Positions 11,966 through 23,671 of a DNA stretch of 64,000 nucleotides are shown here, piece after piece (position 1 is the first letter of the stretch; every line of letters begins with the position of its first letter). The notes below the pieces were generated by a model. It did not search any database and had not been told where the DNA came from. It worked only from the letters and a program-made list of their open reading frames with translations. Position numbers and translations under genes: made by a program. This stretch comes from Sycon ciliatum (taxonomy: Eukaryota > Porifera > Calcarea > Leucosolenida > Sycettidae): the NCBI RefSeq assembly GCF_964019385.1, contig NC_088645.1, positions 15,836,227 to 15,900,226 on the forward strand, in the 5' to 3' direction.

Positions 11966-13731
11966 AAAACATGAAGAGCACATCAAAACCGTGTGGGGCG
12001 CAGTGTGTGAGTTTCGTTGAAAATCATGAAGATCACAGCGAATCCGTGTGGGGCATCTGTGGACCGATTTTCCTGAAAAGGAACAAACAAAGCACAGAGA
12101 ATCCGTGTGGGGACAATCTGTGAGTTTCATTGAAAATCATGAAGAGCACAGCGAATCCGTGTGGTGGCATCTGTGGACCGATTTTCCTGAAAAGGAATAT
12201 AAAAAGCACAGAGAATCCGTGTGGGGCGCTATCTGTGAATTTCCTTGATAATCATGGAGAGCACAGCAAATCCGTGTGGGGCGCAATCTGTGGATTTTGT
12301 TGGAAATCATGAAGAGCACAGCGAATCCGTGTGCGGGGATTCTGTGGCCCGATTTTCTTGAAAAAGAACAGTGAGAGCACAGCGAATCCGTGTGGGGCGC
12401 TATCTGTGAATTTGCTTGAAAATCATCGAGAGTACAGCAAATCCGTGTAGGGTCAATCTGTGACCAGATTTTCTTGAAAAATAACAGTTAGAGCACAGCG
12501 AATCCGTGTGGGGCGCTATCTGTGAATTTCCTTGAAAATCATGTAGAGCACAGCAAATCCGTGTTTGGTCAATCTGCGGCCCGATTTTCCTGTCAAAGAA
12601 AATACAGAGCACAGCGAATCCGTGTGGGGCGCTGTCGATGAATTTCCCTAAAAACATGAAGAGCACATCAAATCCGTGTGGGGGCAATATGTGAGGCTCA
12701 TTGAAAATCATGAAGAGCACAGCGAATCCGTGTGGGGGGGTCTCAGGACTGATTTTCCTGAAAAGGAACAAACAAAGCACAGAGAATCCGTGTGGGGGAC
12801 AATCTGTGAGTTTCGTTGAAAATCATGAAGAGCACAGCGAATCTGTGTGGGGGCATCTGTGGACCGATTTTCCTGAAAAGGAATACACAAAGCACAGAGA
12901 ATCCTTATGGGGCGCTATCTGTGAGGTTCCTTCATAATCATGGAGAGCACGCAAATCCGTGTGGGGCGTAATCTGTGGATTTCGTTGGAAGTCATGAAGA
13001 CCACATCAAATCCGTGTGGGGCGCGATATGTGAGTTTCGTTGAAAATCATGAAGAGCACAGCGAATCCGTGTGGGGGCATCTCCGGATCGATTTTCCTGA
13101 AAAGGAACATACAAAGCACAGAGAATCCGTGTGGGGGCATCTGTGGATCGATTTTTTTTGAAAAGGAACATACAAAGCACAGAGTATGCGTGTGGGGCGC
13201 TTTCTGTGAATTTCCTTGATAATCATGGAGAACACGGCCAATCCGTGTAGAGCGCCATTTGTGAATTTCCCTAAAAAACATGAAGAGCACATCAAATCCG
13301 TGTGCGGCGCAATATGTGAGTTTCGTTGAAAATCATGAAGAGCACAGCGAATCCGTGTGGGGGCATCTGTGGACCGATGTTCCCGAAAAGGAAAATACAA
13401 AGCGCAGAGAATCCGTGTGGGGCGCGAACTATGAATTTCCTTGATAATCATGGAGAGGACAGCAAATCCGTGTGGGGCGCAATCTGTGGATTTCGTTGGA
13501 AATCATGAAGGGCACAGCGAATCCTAGTGCGGGGACTCTGTGGCCCGATTTTCTTGAAACAGAACAGTCAGAGCACGGCGAATCCGTGTGGGACGCTATC
13601 TGTGAATTTGCTTGAAAATCATGGACAGCACTGCAAATCCGTGTGGGGTCAATCTGTGACCCGATTTTCTTGAAAACGAACAGGCAGAGCACAGCGAATC
13701 CGTGTGGGGCACTATCTGTGAATTTCCTTGA
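11966..13731 (+). repeat. Satellite A block X, copy 5
   Basis: It matches copy 2 at an offset of 9,221-9,226. It is the first part of the right-hand partner of the 3.9-kb duplication. Confidence 0.75.
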
Positions 13732-15925
13732 AAATCATGGAGAGCACAGTGAATCCGTGTGGGGTCAATCTGTCGCCCAATTTTCCTGTCAAAGAAAATA
13801 CAGAAGACAGCGAATCCGTGTGGGGCGCTATCTGTGAATTTCCCTAAAGCACAGAGAATCCCTGTAGGGCGCTATCTGTGAATTTACTTGATAGTCATCG
13901 AGGTCACAGCAAATTCACGTGGGTTCAATTTGTGGCCCGATTTCCCGCAAAAAGAACATGCCGAGCACATCAAATCCGTGTGTGGCGCTATCTGTGAATA
14001 TCCCAGAAAAACATGAAGAGCACATCAAATTCGTGTGGGGCGCAATATGTGCGTTTCGTTGAAAATCATGAAGAGCACAGCGAATCCGTGTGGGGGCATC
14101 TGTGGACCGATTTTCCTGAAAAGGAACAAACAAAGCACAGAGAATCCGTGTGGGGACAAACTGTGAGTTTCATTGAAAATCATGAAGAGCACGGCGAATC
14201 CGTGTGAGTGCATCTGTGGACCGATTTTCCTGAAAAGGAATATGCAAAGCACAGAAAATCCGTGTGGGGCGCTATCTGTGATTTTCCTTGATAATCATGG
14301 AGAGCACAGCAAATCCGTGTGGGGCGCAATCTGTGGATTTCGTTGGAAATTATGAAGGGCACAGCGAATCCGTGTGCGGATAGTGTAATAGTATTATCTT
14401 TGGCCCGATTTTCTTGAAACAGAACAGTCAGAGCACGGCGAATCCGTGTGGGACGCTATCTGTGAATTTGCTTGAAAATCATGGACAGCACTGCAAATCC
14501 GTGTAGGGTCAATCTGTGACCCGATTTTCTTGAGAAAGAACAGGCAGAGCACAGCGAATCCGTGTGGGGCGCTATCTGTGAATTTCCTTGAAAATCATGT
14601 AGGGCACATCAAATCCTAGTGGGTCCAATCCGTGACCCGATTTTCTTGAAAAAGAACAGACAGAGCACAGCGAATCCGTGTGGGGCGCTATCTGTGAATT
14701 TCCTTGAAAATCATAGAGCGCAGCGAATCCCTGTTGCGTCAATCTGCGGCCCGATTTTGCTGTCAAAGAAAATCCAGAAGACTGCGAATCCGTGTGGGGC
14801 GCTATCTGTGAATTTCGCTTAAAAACTTGAAGAGCACATCAAATCCGTGGTCGGCGCAGTATGTGAGTTTCGTTGAAAATCATGAAGAGCACAGCGGATC
14901 CGTGTGGGGGCATCTGTGGACCGATGTTCCTGAAAAGGAACAAACAAAGCACAGAGAATCCGTGTGGGGACAATCTGTGAATTTCCCCGAAAATCATGAA
15001 GAGGACAGCGAATCCGTGTGGTGCACAATCTGTGGATTTCTTTGGAAATCATGAAGAGTACGGTGAATCCGTGTTCGGCGCTATCTGTGATTATCCCAGA
15101 AAAACATGAAGAGCACATCAAATTCGTGTGGGGCGCAATCTGTGAGTTTCGTTGAAAATCATGAAGAGCACAGCATATTTCATTGCCGCTTCTCTGTGGG
15201 ATAAATAAAAAAATTAGACAGCCTCTGATAACTCCTATGAAGACCGTGGCATGTCTTGGACAGGTGAAAAGTTGTATAAGAATTTTCGAAGGGTCGATAG
15301 ATGATGCGGTGTGCAGTTCCGTGCTACCTACGAGAGGGCCTGAAAAAGTTCTGAATCTGGAGCACAGCTGGTGTGTCCGCGGGGTATCACAGTAGAAAAT
15401 CGATCGAATGGCGTGAATGCATTGGGAATGCACGTGTTTTTCATGTAGGACGAGGGCTGGCTTGCCACTTTGTGTAAATTTGTGGATTTGGAGAAGGCAG
15501 TCAATTGGTGGGGTTTGCACCCCGACAGAGTTGTGATCTGTAACAGAATCTGAAGAGCACAGCGAATCCGTGTGGGGCGTTATCATTCTGTGAATTTCCT
15601 TGAAAATCATGAAGAGACCAGCCAATCCGTGTGGGGCATCTGTGAACCGATTTTTCTGAAAAGGAACATACAAAGCACAGAGAATCCCTGTGGGGCGCTA
15701 TCTGTGAATTTACTTGATAGTCATGGAGGTCACAGCAAATTCGTGTGGGTTCAATCTGTGGCCCGATTTCCCGCAAAAAGAACATGCCGAGCACAGAGAA
15801 TCCGTGTGTGGCGCTATCTGTGAATATCCCAGAAAAACATGAAGAGCACATCAAATTCGTGTGGGGCGCAATATGTGCGTTTCGTTGAAAATCATGAAGA
15901 GCACAGCGAATCCGTGTGGGGGCCT
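13732..15925 (+). repeat. Satellite A segment, right half of the 9.26-kb-spaced duplication
   Basis: Partner of 4,511-6,660. It includes the second 377-bp insertion. Relative to the left partner it has an additional monomer stretch of about 35 bp near 14,310 and a replacement near 14,377-14,400 that introduces GTGTAATAGTATTATC. Confidence 0.75.
15174..15550. mobile_element. 377-bp non-satellite insertion, copy 2
   Basis: It is the same length as copy 1 with the same 13-bp flanking repeat and about three substitutions, so it was copied with its flanks rather than inserted independently. On the minus strand the stop-free frame is kept, and the differences there are two amino-acid changes and one silent change. 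The plus-strand FVDLEKA frame is at 15,449-15,550. Confidence 0.55.
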
Positions 15926-17471
15926 CTGCGGACCGATTATTCTGAAAAGGAACATACAAAGCACAGAGAATCCGTGTGGAGCGCTATCTGCGAATTTACT
16001 AGATAATCATGGAAAAAGAAGTCAGAGCACAGCCAATCCGTGTGGGGCGCTATCGGTGAATTTCCTAGATAATCATAGAGAGCACAGCAAATCCGTGTGG
16101 GGTCAATTTGTGGCCCGATTTTCCTGACAAAGAACATACAGAGCACAGCGAATCCGTGTGGGGCGCAATCTGTGAATTTCCCTGAAAAACATGAAGAGCA
16201 CAATAAATCCGTGTGGGGCGCAATATGTGATTTTCGTTGAAAATCATGAAGAGCACAGAGAATCCGTGTAGGGGGCATCTGCGGACCAATTTTCTTGAAA
16301 AGGAACATACAAAGCACAGAAAATCCGTGTTGGGCGCTATATGTGAATTTCCTTGAAAAACATGATGAGGACAGCGAATCCGTGCGGGGCGCAATCTTTG
16401 GATTTCGTTGGAAATCATGAAGAGCGCAGTGAATCCGTGTGGGCGTTATCTGTGATTATCCCTGAAAAACATGAAGAGCACATCAAATCCGTGTGGGGCG
16501 CAATCTGTGAGTTCCGTGAAGTAGCATGAAGAGCACAGCGAATCCGTGTGGGAGCATCTGCGGTCCCACACTCCAGAAAAGGAACATGCAAAGCACAGAG
16601 AATCCGAGTGGGGCGCTATCTGGGAATTTCCCCGAAAATCATGAAGAGGACAGCGAATCCGTGTGGTGCACAATCTGTGGATTCCTTTGGAAATCATGAA
16701 GAGTACGGTGAATCCGTGTTCGGCGCTATCTGTGATTATCCCAGAAAAACATGAAGAGCACATCAAATTCGTGTGGGGCGCAATCTGTGAGTTTCGTTGA
16801 AAATCATGAAGAGCACAGCGAATCCGTGTGGGGGGGAATCTGTGGCCTGATTTTCCTGAAAAATAGCAGACAGAGCACAGCGAATCCGTGTGGGGCGCTC
16901 TCTGTGAATTTCGTTGAAAAGCATGAAGAACACAGCGAATCCGTGTGGGGGCATCTGTGCACCGATTTTCCTGAAAGGGAACATGCATTGTACAAAGCAC
17001 AGAAAATCCATGTTGGGCACTGTCTGTGAATTTCCTTGATAATCATGGAGAGCACATCAAATCCGTGTGGGGTCCAACTGTGGCTCACTTTCCCCGAAAA
17101 AGAACATGCAGAGCACAGTGAATCCGTGTGGGGGCATCTGTGGAACGATTGTCCTGAAAAGGAACATGCAAAGCACAGAGAATCCGTGTGGAGCGCTATC
17201 TGTGAATTCCTTGAGAATCATGGAGACCACAGCAAATCCGTGTGGGGTCCATCTGTGGCCCGATTTCTATGAAAAAGAACATCAAGAACAAAGTCAATCG
17301 TTGTGGGGCGCTATGTGTAATAGTATTATCCCTGAAAAACATGAAGAGCACAGCGAATTCGTGTGGGTCGTGATAATTATCTGGAGTTCGTTGAAAATCA
17401 TGGAAAGCACAGGGAGTCCGTGTGGGGGCAATCTGTGGCCGAATTTTCTGGAAAGTAACATACAGAGCACA
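15926..17471 (+). repeat. Satellite A right end, divergent monomers
   Basis: Monomers towards 17,471 become irregular in length and sequence, as expected at the edge of a satellite array. An example is 17,340-17,470 with GTCGTGATAATTATCTGGAG. The 16-mer GTGTAATAGTATTATC recurs at 17,315-17,330. The last recognisable monomer ends GAGCACAGC at 17,472 and passes without spacer into the 10-bp satellite. Confidence 0.75.
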
Positions 17472-20400
17472 GCAGAGGCTCCGCACAGATCCGCAGAGGC
17501 CCGCAGAGGCCCGCAGAGGCCCGCAGAGGCCCGCAGAGGCCCCGCAGAGGTCTGCAGAGGTCCACAGAAGCCCGCAGAGGCCCGCAGAGCCCCGCAGATG
17601 CCCGGAGAGGACCGCAAAAGTCCGGAAAGGCTCCGCAAAGGCCCGCAGAGGCTCGCAGAAGCCCCGCAAAGGCCCGCGGAGGCCCGCAGAGGCCCGCAGA
17701 GCCCCGCAGAGGCCAGCAAAAGTCGGGGAAGGCTCCGCAAAGGCCCGCAGAGGCCCGCAGAGGCCCGAAGAGGCCCCTACAAGGCCCACAGAGGCCCACA
17801 GAGGCCGGCAGAGCCCCGTTGAGGCCCGCAGATGCCCGCAAAAGTCCGGAAAGGCTCCGGAAAGACCTGCAGATGCCCGCAGAAGCCCCGCGAAGGCCCG
17901 CAAAGGCCCGCAGAGGCTCGCAGAGGCCCCACAAAGGCCCGCAGAGGCCCGCAGAGGCCCGCAGAGGCCCGCAGAGGCCCGCAGAGGCCCCGCGAAGCCC
18001 GCAGAGGCCTGCAGAGCCCCGCAGAGGCCCGCAGAAGCCCCCAAAGGTCCGGAAAGGCTCCGAAGGGCCCGCAAAGGCCCGCAGAGGCCCGCAAAGGCCC
18101 GCAGAGGCGCGCAGAAACCCCGCAAAGGCCCGCAAAGGCCCACAGAGGCTCGCAGAGGCCCCGCAAAGGCCCACAGAGGCCCGCAGAGGTCCGCAGAGGC
18201 CCCGCAGAGGTCCGCAGAGGTACGCAGAGGCCCGCAGAGGCCCCGCAAAGGCCCGCAGAGGCCCGCAGAGCCCCGCAGAGCCCGCAGAGACCCGCAGAAG
18301 CCCCCGAAGGTCCGGAAAGGCTCCGAAGAGGCCCGCAAAGGCCCGCAGGGGTCCGCAAAGGCCCGCAGAGGCCCGCAGAAGCCCCGCAAAGGCCCGCAAA
18401 GGCCCGCAGAGGCCCGCAGAGGCCCGCTGAGGTCCGCAGAGGCCCCGCAGAGGTCCGCAGAGGTCCGCAGATGCCCGCAGAGGCCCGCAGAGGCCCGCAA
18501 AGGCCCGCAGAGGCCCGCAAAGGCCCGCAGAGGCCCGCAGAGGACCGCAAAAGTCCGGAAAGGCTCCGCAAAGGCCCGCAGAGGCTCGCAGAAGCCCCGC
18601 ATAGGCCCGCGGAGGCCCGCAGAGGCCCGCAGAGCCCCGCAGAGGCCAGCAAAAGTCGGGGAAGGCTCCGCAAAGGCCCGCAGAGGCCCGAAGAGGCCCC
18701 TACAAGGCCCGCAGAGGCCCACAGAGGCCGGCAGAGCCCCGCAGAGGCCCGCAGATGCCCGCAAAAGTGAAGGCTCCTCAAAGGCCCGCAGAGTCCCGCA
18801 GAGCCCCGCAGAGGCAAGCAAAAGTCGGGGAAGGCTCCGCAAAGGCCCGCAGAGGCCCGAAGAGGCCCCTACAAGGCCCGCAGAGGCCCACAGAGGCCGG
18901 CAGAGCCCCGCAGAGGCCCGCAGATGCCCGCAAAAGTCCGGAAAGGTTCCGCAAAGACCCGCAGAGGCCCGCAGAAGCCCCGCAAAGGCCTGCAAAGGCC
19001 CGCAGAGGCTCGCAGAGGCCCCACAAAGGCCCGCAGAGGCCCGCAGAGGCCCGCAGAGGCACCGCAAAGGCCCGCAGAGCCCCGCAGAGCCCCGCAGAGG
19101 CCCGCAGAAGCCCCCAAAGGTCCGGAAAGGCTCCGAAGAGGCCCGCAAAGGCCCGCAGAGGCCCGCAAAGGCCCGCAGAGGCCCGCAGAAGCCCCGCAAA
19201 GGCCCGCAAAGGCCCGCAGAGGCCCGCAGAGGCCCCGCAAAGGTCCGCAGAGGCCCGCAGAGGCCCGCAGAAGCCCGCAGAGGCTCAGCAACTGCCCGCA
19301 GAGGCCCGCAGAGGCCCGAAGAGGCCCACAGAGGCCCGCAGAGGCCCGCACAGGCCCGCAGAGGTCCGCAGAGGCCCCGCAGAGGTCCGCAGGGGTCCGC
19401 AGATGCCCGCAGAGGCCCGCAGGGGCCCGCAAAGGCCAGCAGAGGCCCACAAAAGTTCGGGAAGGCTCCGCAAAGGCCCGCAGAGGCCAGCAGAAGCCCC
19501 GCAAAGGCCCGCGGAGGCCCGCATAGGCTCCGCAAAGCCCCGCAGAGGCCCGCAGAGACGCGCAGAGGCCCGCAGAGGCCCGCAAAAGTCCTGAAAAGCT
19601 CCGCAAAGGCTCGAAGAGGCCCGCAGAAGCCCCGCAAAGGCCCGCAGAGGCCCGCAGAGGCCCCACAAAGGCCCGCAGAGGGCCGCAGAGGCCTGCAAAA
19701 GTTCGGAAAGGCACCGCAAAGGCCCGCAGAGGCCCGGAGAAGCCCCGCAAAGGCCCGCAGAGGCCCCGCAAAGGCCCGCAGAGGCGCGCAGAGGCCCGCA
19801 GAGGCCCGCAGAGGCCCGCAAAAGTCCGGAAAGGCTCCGCAAAGGCTCGCAGAGGCTTGCAGAGGCCCGTCGAAGCCCCGTAAAGACCCGCAAAGGCCCG
19901 CAGAGGCCCCGCAAAGGCCCCGCAAAGGCCCGCGGATGCCCGCAGAGGGCCGCAGAGCCCCGCAGAGGCCCGCAAAAGTCCGGGAAGGCTCTGCAAAGGC
20001 CCGCAAAGGCCCGCAGAGGTCCGCAGAAGCCCGCAGAGGCCCCGCAGAGGTCCGCAGGGAACCGCAGCGACTGCGCAGAGGCCCGTAGAGGCCCGCAGAA
20101 GCCCCGCAAAGGCCCGCAGAGGCCCGCAGAGGCCAGAGGCTCCGAAAAGGCCGGCAGAGGCCCGCAGAGGTCCCGCAAAGGCCCACACAGGCCCCGCAGA
20201 AGTCCACAGAGGTCCGCAGAGGCCCGCAGAAGCCCGCAGAGGCCCTGCAGAGGTCAGCAGAGACCCGCAGCGGCCCCGCAGAGGCCCGAAGATCCCCGAA
20301 GAGGGTCGCAGAGGCCCCGCAGAGGCCCCGCAAAGGCCCACAGAGACCCGCAGCGGCTCCGCAGAGGCCCGCAGAGGCCCGCAGAAGCCCCGCAAAGGCC

Positions 20401-22455
20401 CGCAGAGGCCCGTAGACGCCCGCAGAGGCATCGCAAAGGCCCCCAGAGGCCCGCAGAGGTCTCCCAAAGGCCCGCAGAGGCCCACAGAGGCCCCGCAGTG
20501 GTCCGCAGAGGTCCGCAGAGGCCCGCAGAAGCCCACAGAGGCTCCGCACAGCCCGCAGGGGCCCGCACAGGCCCGCAGGGGCCCGCACAGGCCCGCAGAG
20601 GCCCGAACAGGCCCCAAACGCCCCGCAGAGGTCCGCAGAGGTCCGCAGAGGCCCGCTGAGGCCCGCAGAGGCCCGCAGAGCCCCGCAGAGGCGCGCAAAA
20701 GCCCGGAAAGTCTTCGCAAAGGCCCGTAGAGGCCCGCAGACCCTCCGTAGAGGACCGCAAAGGCCGGAAGAGGCCCCGCAGAGATCCGCAGAGGTCCGCA
20801 GAGGCCCGCAGACGCCTCGTAGAGGGCCGCAAAGGCCCGTAGAGGCCCCGCAGAGATCCGCAGAGGCCCGCAGAGGCCCGCAGAGGCCCGCAGGAGCGCG
20901 CAGAGGTCCCGCAAAGGCCCGCAGAGGCCCTGCAGAGGCCCGCAGAGGCCCGCAAAAGCCCAGAAAGGCCGCAAAAAGCCCGCTGAGACCCGCAGAGACC
21001 CGCAGAGGCCCGCAGAGGTCCGCAGAGGCCCCGCGGAAATCCGCAGAGGTCCGCAGAGGCCCGCAGAGATTCCGCACAGGCCCGCAGAGGCCCGCAGGAG
21101 CGCGCAGAGGTCCCGCAAAGGCCCGCAGAGGCCCGCAGATGCCAGAGGCCCCGCAAAGGCCCGCAGAGATCCCGCTGAGATCCGAAGAGGCCCGCAGAGG
21201 CCCGCTGAGGCCCTGCAGAGGTCCGCAGAGGCCCGCAGAAGCCCCGCAAAGGCCCGCAGAGGTCCACAATGGTCCGCAGAGGCCCGCAGAGAACGGCAGA
21301 GGCCCGCCAAGGCCCGCAGAAGCCCGGAAAGGCTCCGCAGAGGCCCACAGAGGCCCGCAGAGGCCCGCAGAGGCTCGCAGACTCCCCGCAAAGGCCCGCA
21401 GAGGCCCGCAGAGGCCCGCAAAGGCCCGCAGAGGCCCCACAGAGGTCCGCAGAGGCCCGCAGAGGTCCGCAGAAGCCCCGCAAAGGCTCGCAGAGGCCCA
21501 CAGAAACCCGCAGAGGCCCGCAGAGGCCCCGTAAAGGCCCGCAGAGGCCCGCAGATGCCCGAAGAGGCCTGCATAGGTCGGCAAAGGCCCGCAGAGTCCC
21601 GCAGAGACCCGCAGAGGCCCTCAGAGGCCCCGGAAAGGCCCGCAGAGGCCCCGGAAAGGCCCGCAGAAGCCCGCAGAGGCCCGAAGAGGCCTGCATAGGC
21701 CGGCAGATGCCAACCGAGGCCCCACAGAGGTCCAAAGAGACCCGCAGCGGCCCCCCAAAGGCCCGCAGAGGTCCGCAGAGGCCCGAAGAAGCCCGAAAAA
21801 ATCCCACAAAGGCCCGCAGAGGCCCGCACAGGCTCGCAGAGGCCCGCAGAGGCCCTGCAGAGGTCCGAAGAGGTCCGCAGAGGCCCGCAGAGCCCCGCAG
21901 AGCCCCGCAGAGGCCCGCAGAGGCCCGCAAAGGTCCGGAATGGCTCCACAAAGGCCCGCAGAGGCCCGCAGAGGCCCCAAAAAGTCCAGAAAGGCTCCCA
22001 AGAGGCCCACAGAGGCAAGCGGAGGCCCGCAGAAGCTCCGCTGAAGCCCCGAAAAGGCCCGAAAGGCCCGCAGAGGCCCCGCAAAGGCCCCCCAAAGGCC
22101 CGCAGAGGCCCGCAGAGGCCCGCAGAGGCCCGCAGAGGCCCGCAGAGGCCCGCAGACGTCCGCAGAGGCCCGCAGAGGCCCGGAAAAGTCCAGAAAGGCT
22201 CCGCAGAGGCCCACAGAGGCCAGCGGAGGCCCGCAGAAGCCCCGCAAAGGCCCGAAAAGGCCAGCAAAGACCCGCAGAGGCCCCGCAAAGGCCCTAAGAG
22301 GCCCTAAGAGGCCCGCAGAGGCCCGCAGAGGGCCCGCAGGGGCCCGCTGAGGCCAGCAAAGGCCCGCAGAGGCGCCGCACAGGCCCGCAGAGGCTCCGCA
22401 CAGTCCCCGCAGAGGCCCGCACAGGCCCGCAGAGGCCCGCAGAGGCCCCGCAGAG
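17472..22455 (+). repeat. GC-rich 10-bp satellite (GGCCCGCAGA), first block
   Basis: The array is built from a 10-bp unit GGCCCGCAGA with frequent variants (GGTCCGCAGA, GGCTCGCAGA, GGCCCGCAAA, GGCTCCGCAAA, AAAAGTCCGGAA). Variants are arranged in longer patterns. For example, the succession around 17,590-18,400 recurs about 810 bp on, up to 19,209, and CCGAAGAGGCCCCTACAAGG recurs at about 17,765, 18,687 and 18,858. Because 10 is not a multiple of 3 and the unit lacks stops, all three frames give cyclic versions of GPQRPAEARR on the plus strand and SAGLCGPLRA on the minus strand. The 1,462-codon minus-strand frame (17,196-21,584) is explained by this and is not called a gene. Confidence 0.95.
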
Positions 22456-22606
22456 ACCTCTGCGGGCCGCCCGGGCCTCTGCGGGCTTTTGTGGGGCCTC
22501 TGCGGGCCTTTACGGTGCCTCTCCGGGCCTCAGCAGGCTTTTGCGGGCCTCGGCGGGGGCTCTGCGGGCCTCTGCGGGACTTTGTGGGGCCTCTGAGGAC
22601 CTCTGC
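22456..22606 (-). repeat. Nested inverted block of the 10-bp satellite, left arm
   Basis: For about 151 bp the satellite runs in the opposite orientation (CCTCTGCGGG). It is bounded by the short palindromes CCGCAGAG-A-CCTCTGCGG near 22,455 and CCTCTGCGCAGAGG at 22,600-22,613. The equivalent block is present in the right arm at 48,009-48,159. Confidence 0.85.
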
Positions 22607-22649
22607 GCAGAGGCCCAGCAGAGGTCCTCAGAGGCCCCACAAAGGCCCG

Positions 22650-23570
22650 CAGAGCCCCGCAGAGCCCCGCAGAGGCCCGCAAAAGTCCGGAAAGGCTCCG
22701 CAAAGGCCCGCAGAGGCCCCCAGAAGCCCCGCAAGGCCCGCAAAAGCCCGCAGAAGCCCGGAAAGGCCCCGTAAAGGCCCGGAGAGGCCCCACAAAAGCC
22801 GGGCAAAGGCCCGGAAAGGCCCCAGAAAGGCCCGCAGAGGCCCGCAGAGCCCCGCAGAGGCCCGGAGAGCCCCGCAGAGGCCCGGAAAGGCTCCGCAGAG
22901 GCCAACAGAGGCCCGCAGAGGCCCGCAGAGGCTCGCAGACGCACCGCAAAGGCCCGCAGAGGCCCGCAGAGGCCGCGCAAAGGCCCTCAGAGGCCCGCAG
23001 AGGCCCGCATAGGCCCGCAGAGGCCCGCAGAGGCCCGCAGAGGCCCGCAGAGGCCAGCAGAGGCCAGCAAAGGCTGCGCACAGACCCGCAGAGGCCCGCA
23101 AAGACCCGCAGAGGCCCCGCAGAGGTCCTTAGAGGCCCCACAAAGGCCCGCAGAGGCCCGCAGAGCCCGCACAGAGGCCCGCAAAAGTCCGGAAAGGCTG
23201 CGCAAATGCCCGCAGAGGCCCGCAGAAGCCCCGCAAGGCCCGCAAAAGCCCGCAGAGGCCCGGAGAGGCCCCGTAAAGGCCCGCAGAGGCCCCAACAAAG
23301 CCCACAGAGGCCCGGAGAGCCCGCAAAGGTCCCCACTGCCCGCAAAAGTCCGGAAAAGTCCCACAAAGGTCCGCAGAGGCCCACAGATGCCCGCAGAGGC
23401 CCGCAAAGGCTCCGCAAAGGCCCGCAGAGGCCCGCAGAGGCCCGGAAAAGTCCAGAAGAGGCCCGCAGATACTCGCAGAGGCCCGTAAAAGTCCGGATAG
23501 GCTCGGCAACGGCCCGCAGAGGCCCACAGAGGCCCGCAAAATTCCGGAAAGGCTCCGCAAAGGCCCGCAG
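22650..23570 (+). repeat. 1.02-kb tandem unit, copy 1
   Basis: It contains a distinctive order of 10-mer variants: CCGGGCAAAGGCCC, then the CGCACCGCAAAGG and GGCTGCGCAAATG markers. The order repeats about 1,021-1,032 bp downstream. The right arm has this segment once (about 47,046-48,008). Confidence 0.75.
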
Positions 23571-23671
23571 AGGCCCCCAGAAGCCCCGCAAGGCCCGCAA
23601 AAGCCCGCAGAAGCCCGGAAAGGCCCCGTAAAGGCCCGGAGAGGCCCCACAAAAGCCGGGCAAAGGCCCGG

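Larger units (their letters stand above)
1..17471. repeat. Satellite A: 55-61 bp monomer tandem array
   Basis: A tandem array of about 280 monomers. Almost every monomer starts AATCCGTGTGGGG and ends near AGCACAGCG. Two length classes intermix: about 55 bp (core like CTGTGAATTTCCTTGAAAATCATG) and about 60-61 bp (core like GGACCGATTTTCCTGAAAAGGAAC). In the first 300 bases the shared AATCC motif recurs at spacings of 60, 55, 60, 55 and 55 bp. Monomers differ from their neighbours but match monomers kilobases away, so the array has higher-order structure, listed below. Short open frames on both strands, such as repeated HTDSLCFV or NPCGGICGP peptides, are by-products of the repeat. No codon constraint or start context supports them as genes. 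Confidence 0.95.

Noticed and set aside
1..17471. CRISPR-like pattern of a conserved motif (GAATCCGTGTGGGG) with variable sequence between
   Set aside because: The sequence between motifs is also related from monomer to monomer, monomers are eukaryotic satellite-like, and no cas genes are present.
17196..21584. 1,462-codon minus-strand open frame, and similar long frames at 18,869-22,288, 35,680-38,622, 42,834-45,791 and 49,094-52,498
   Set aside because: The 10-bp satellite has no stop in any frame, so long frames occur on both strands together. Composition is purely that of the repeat. No promoter, domain or codon signal supports a protein.
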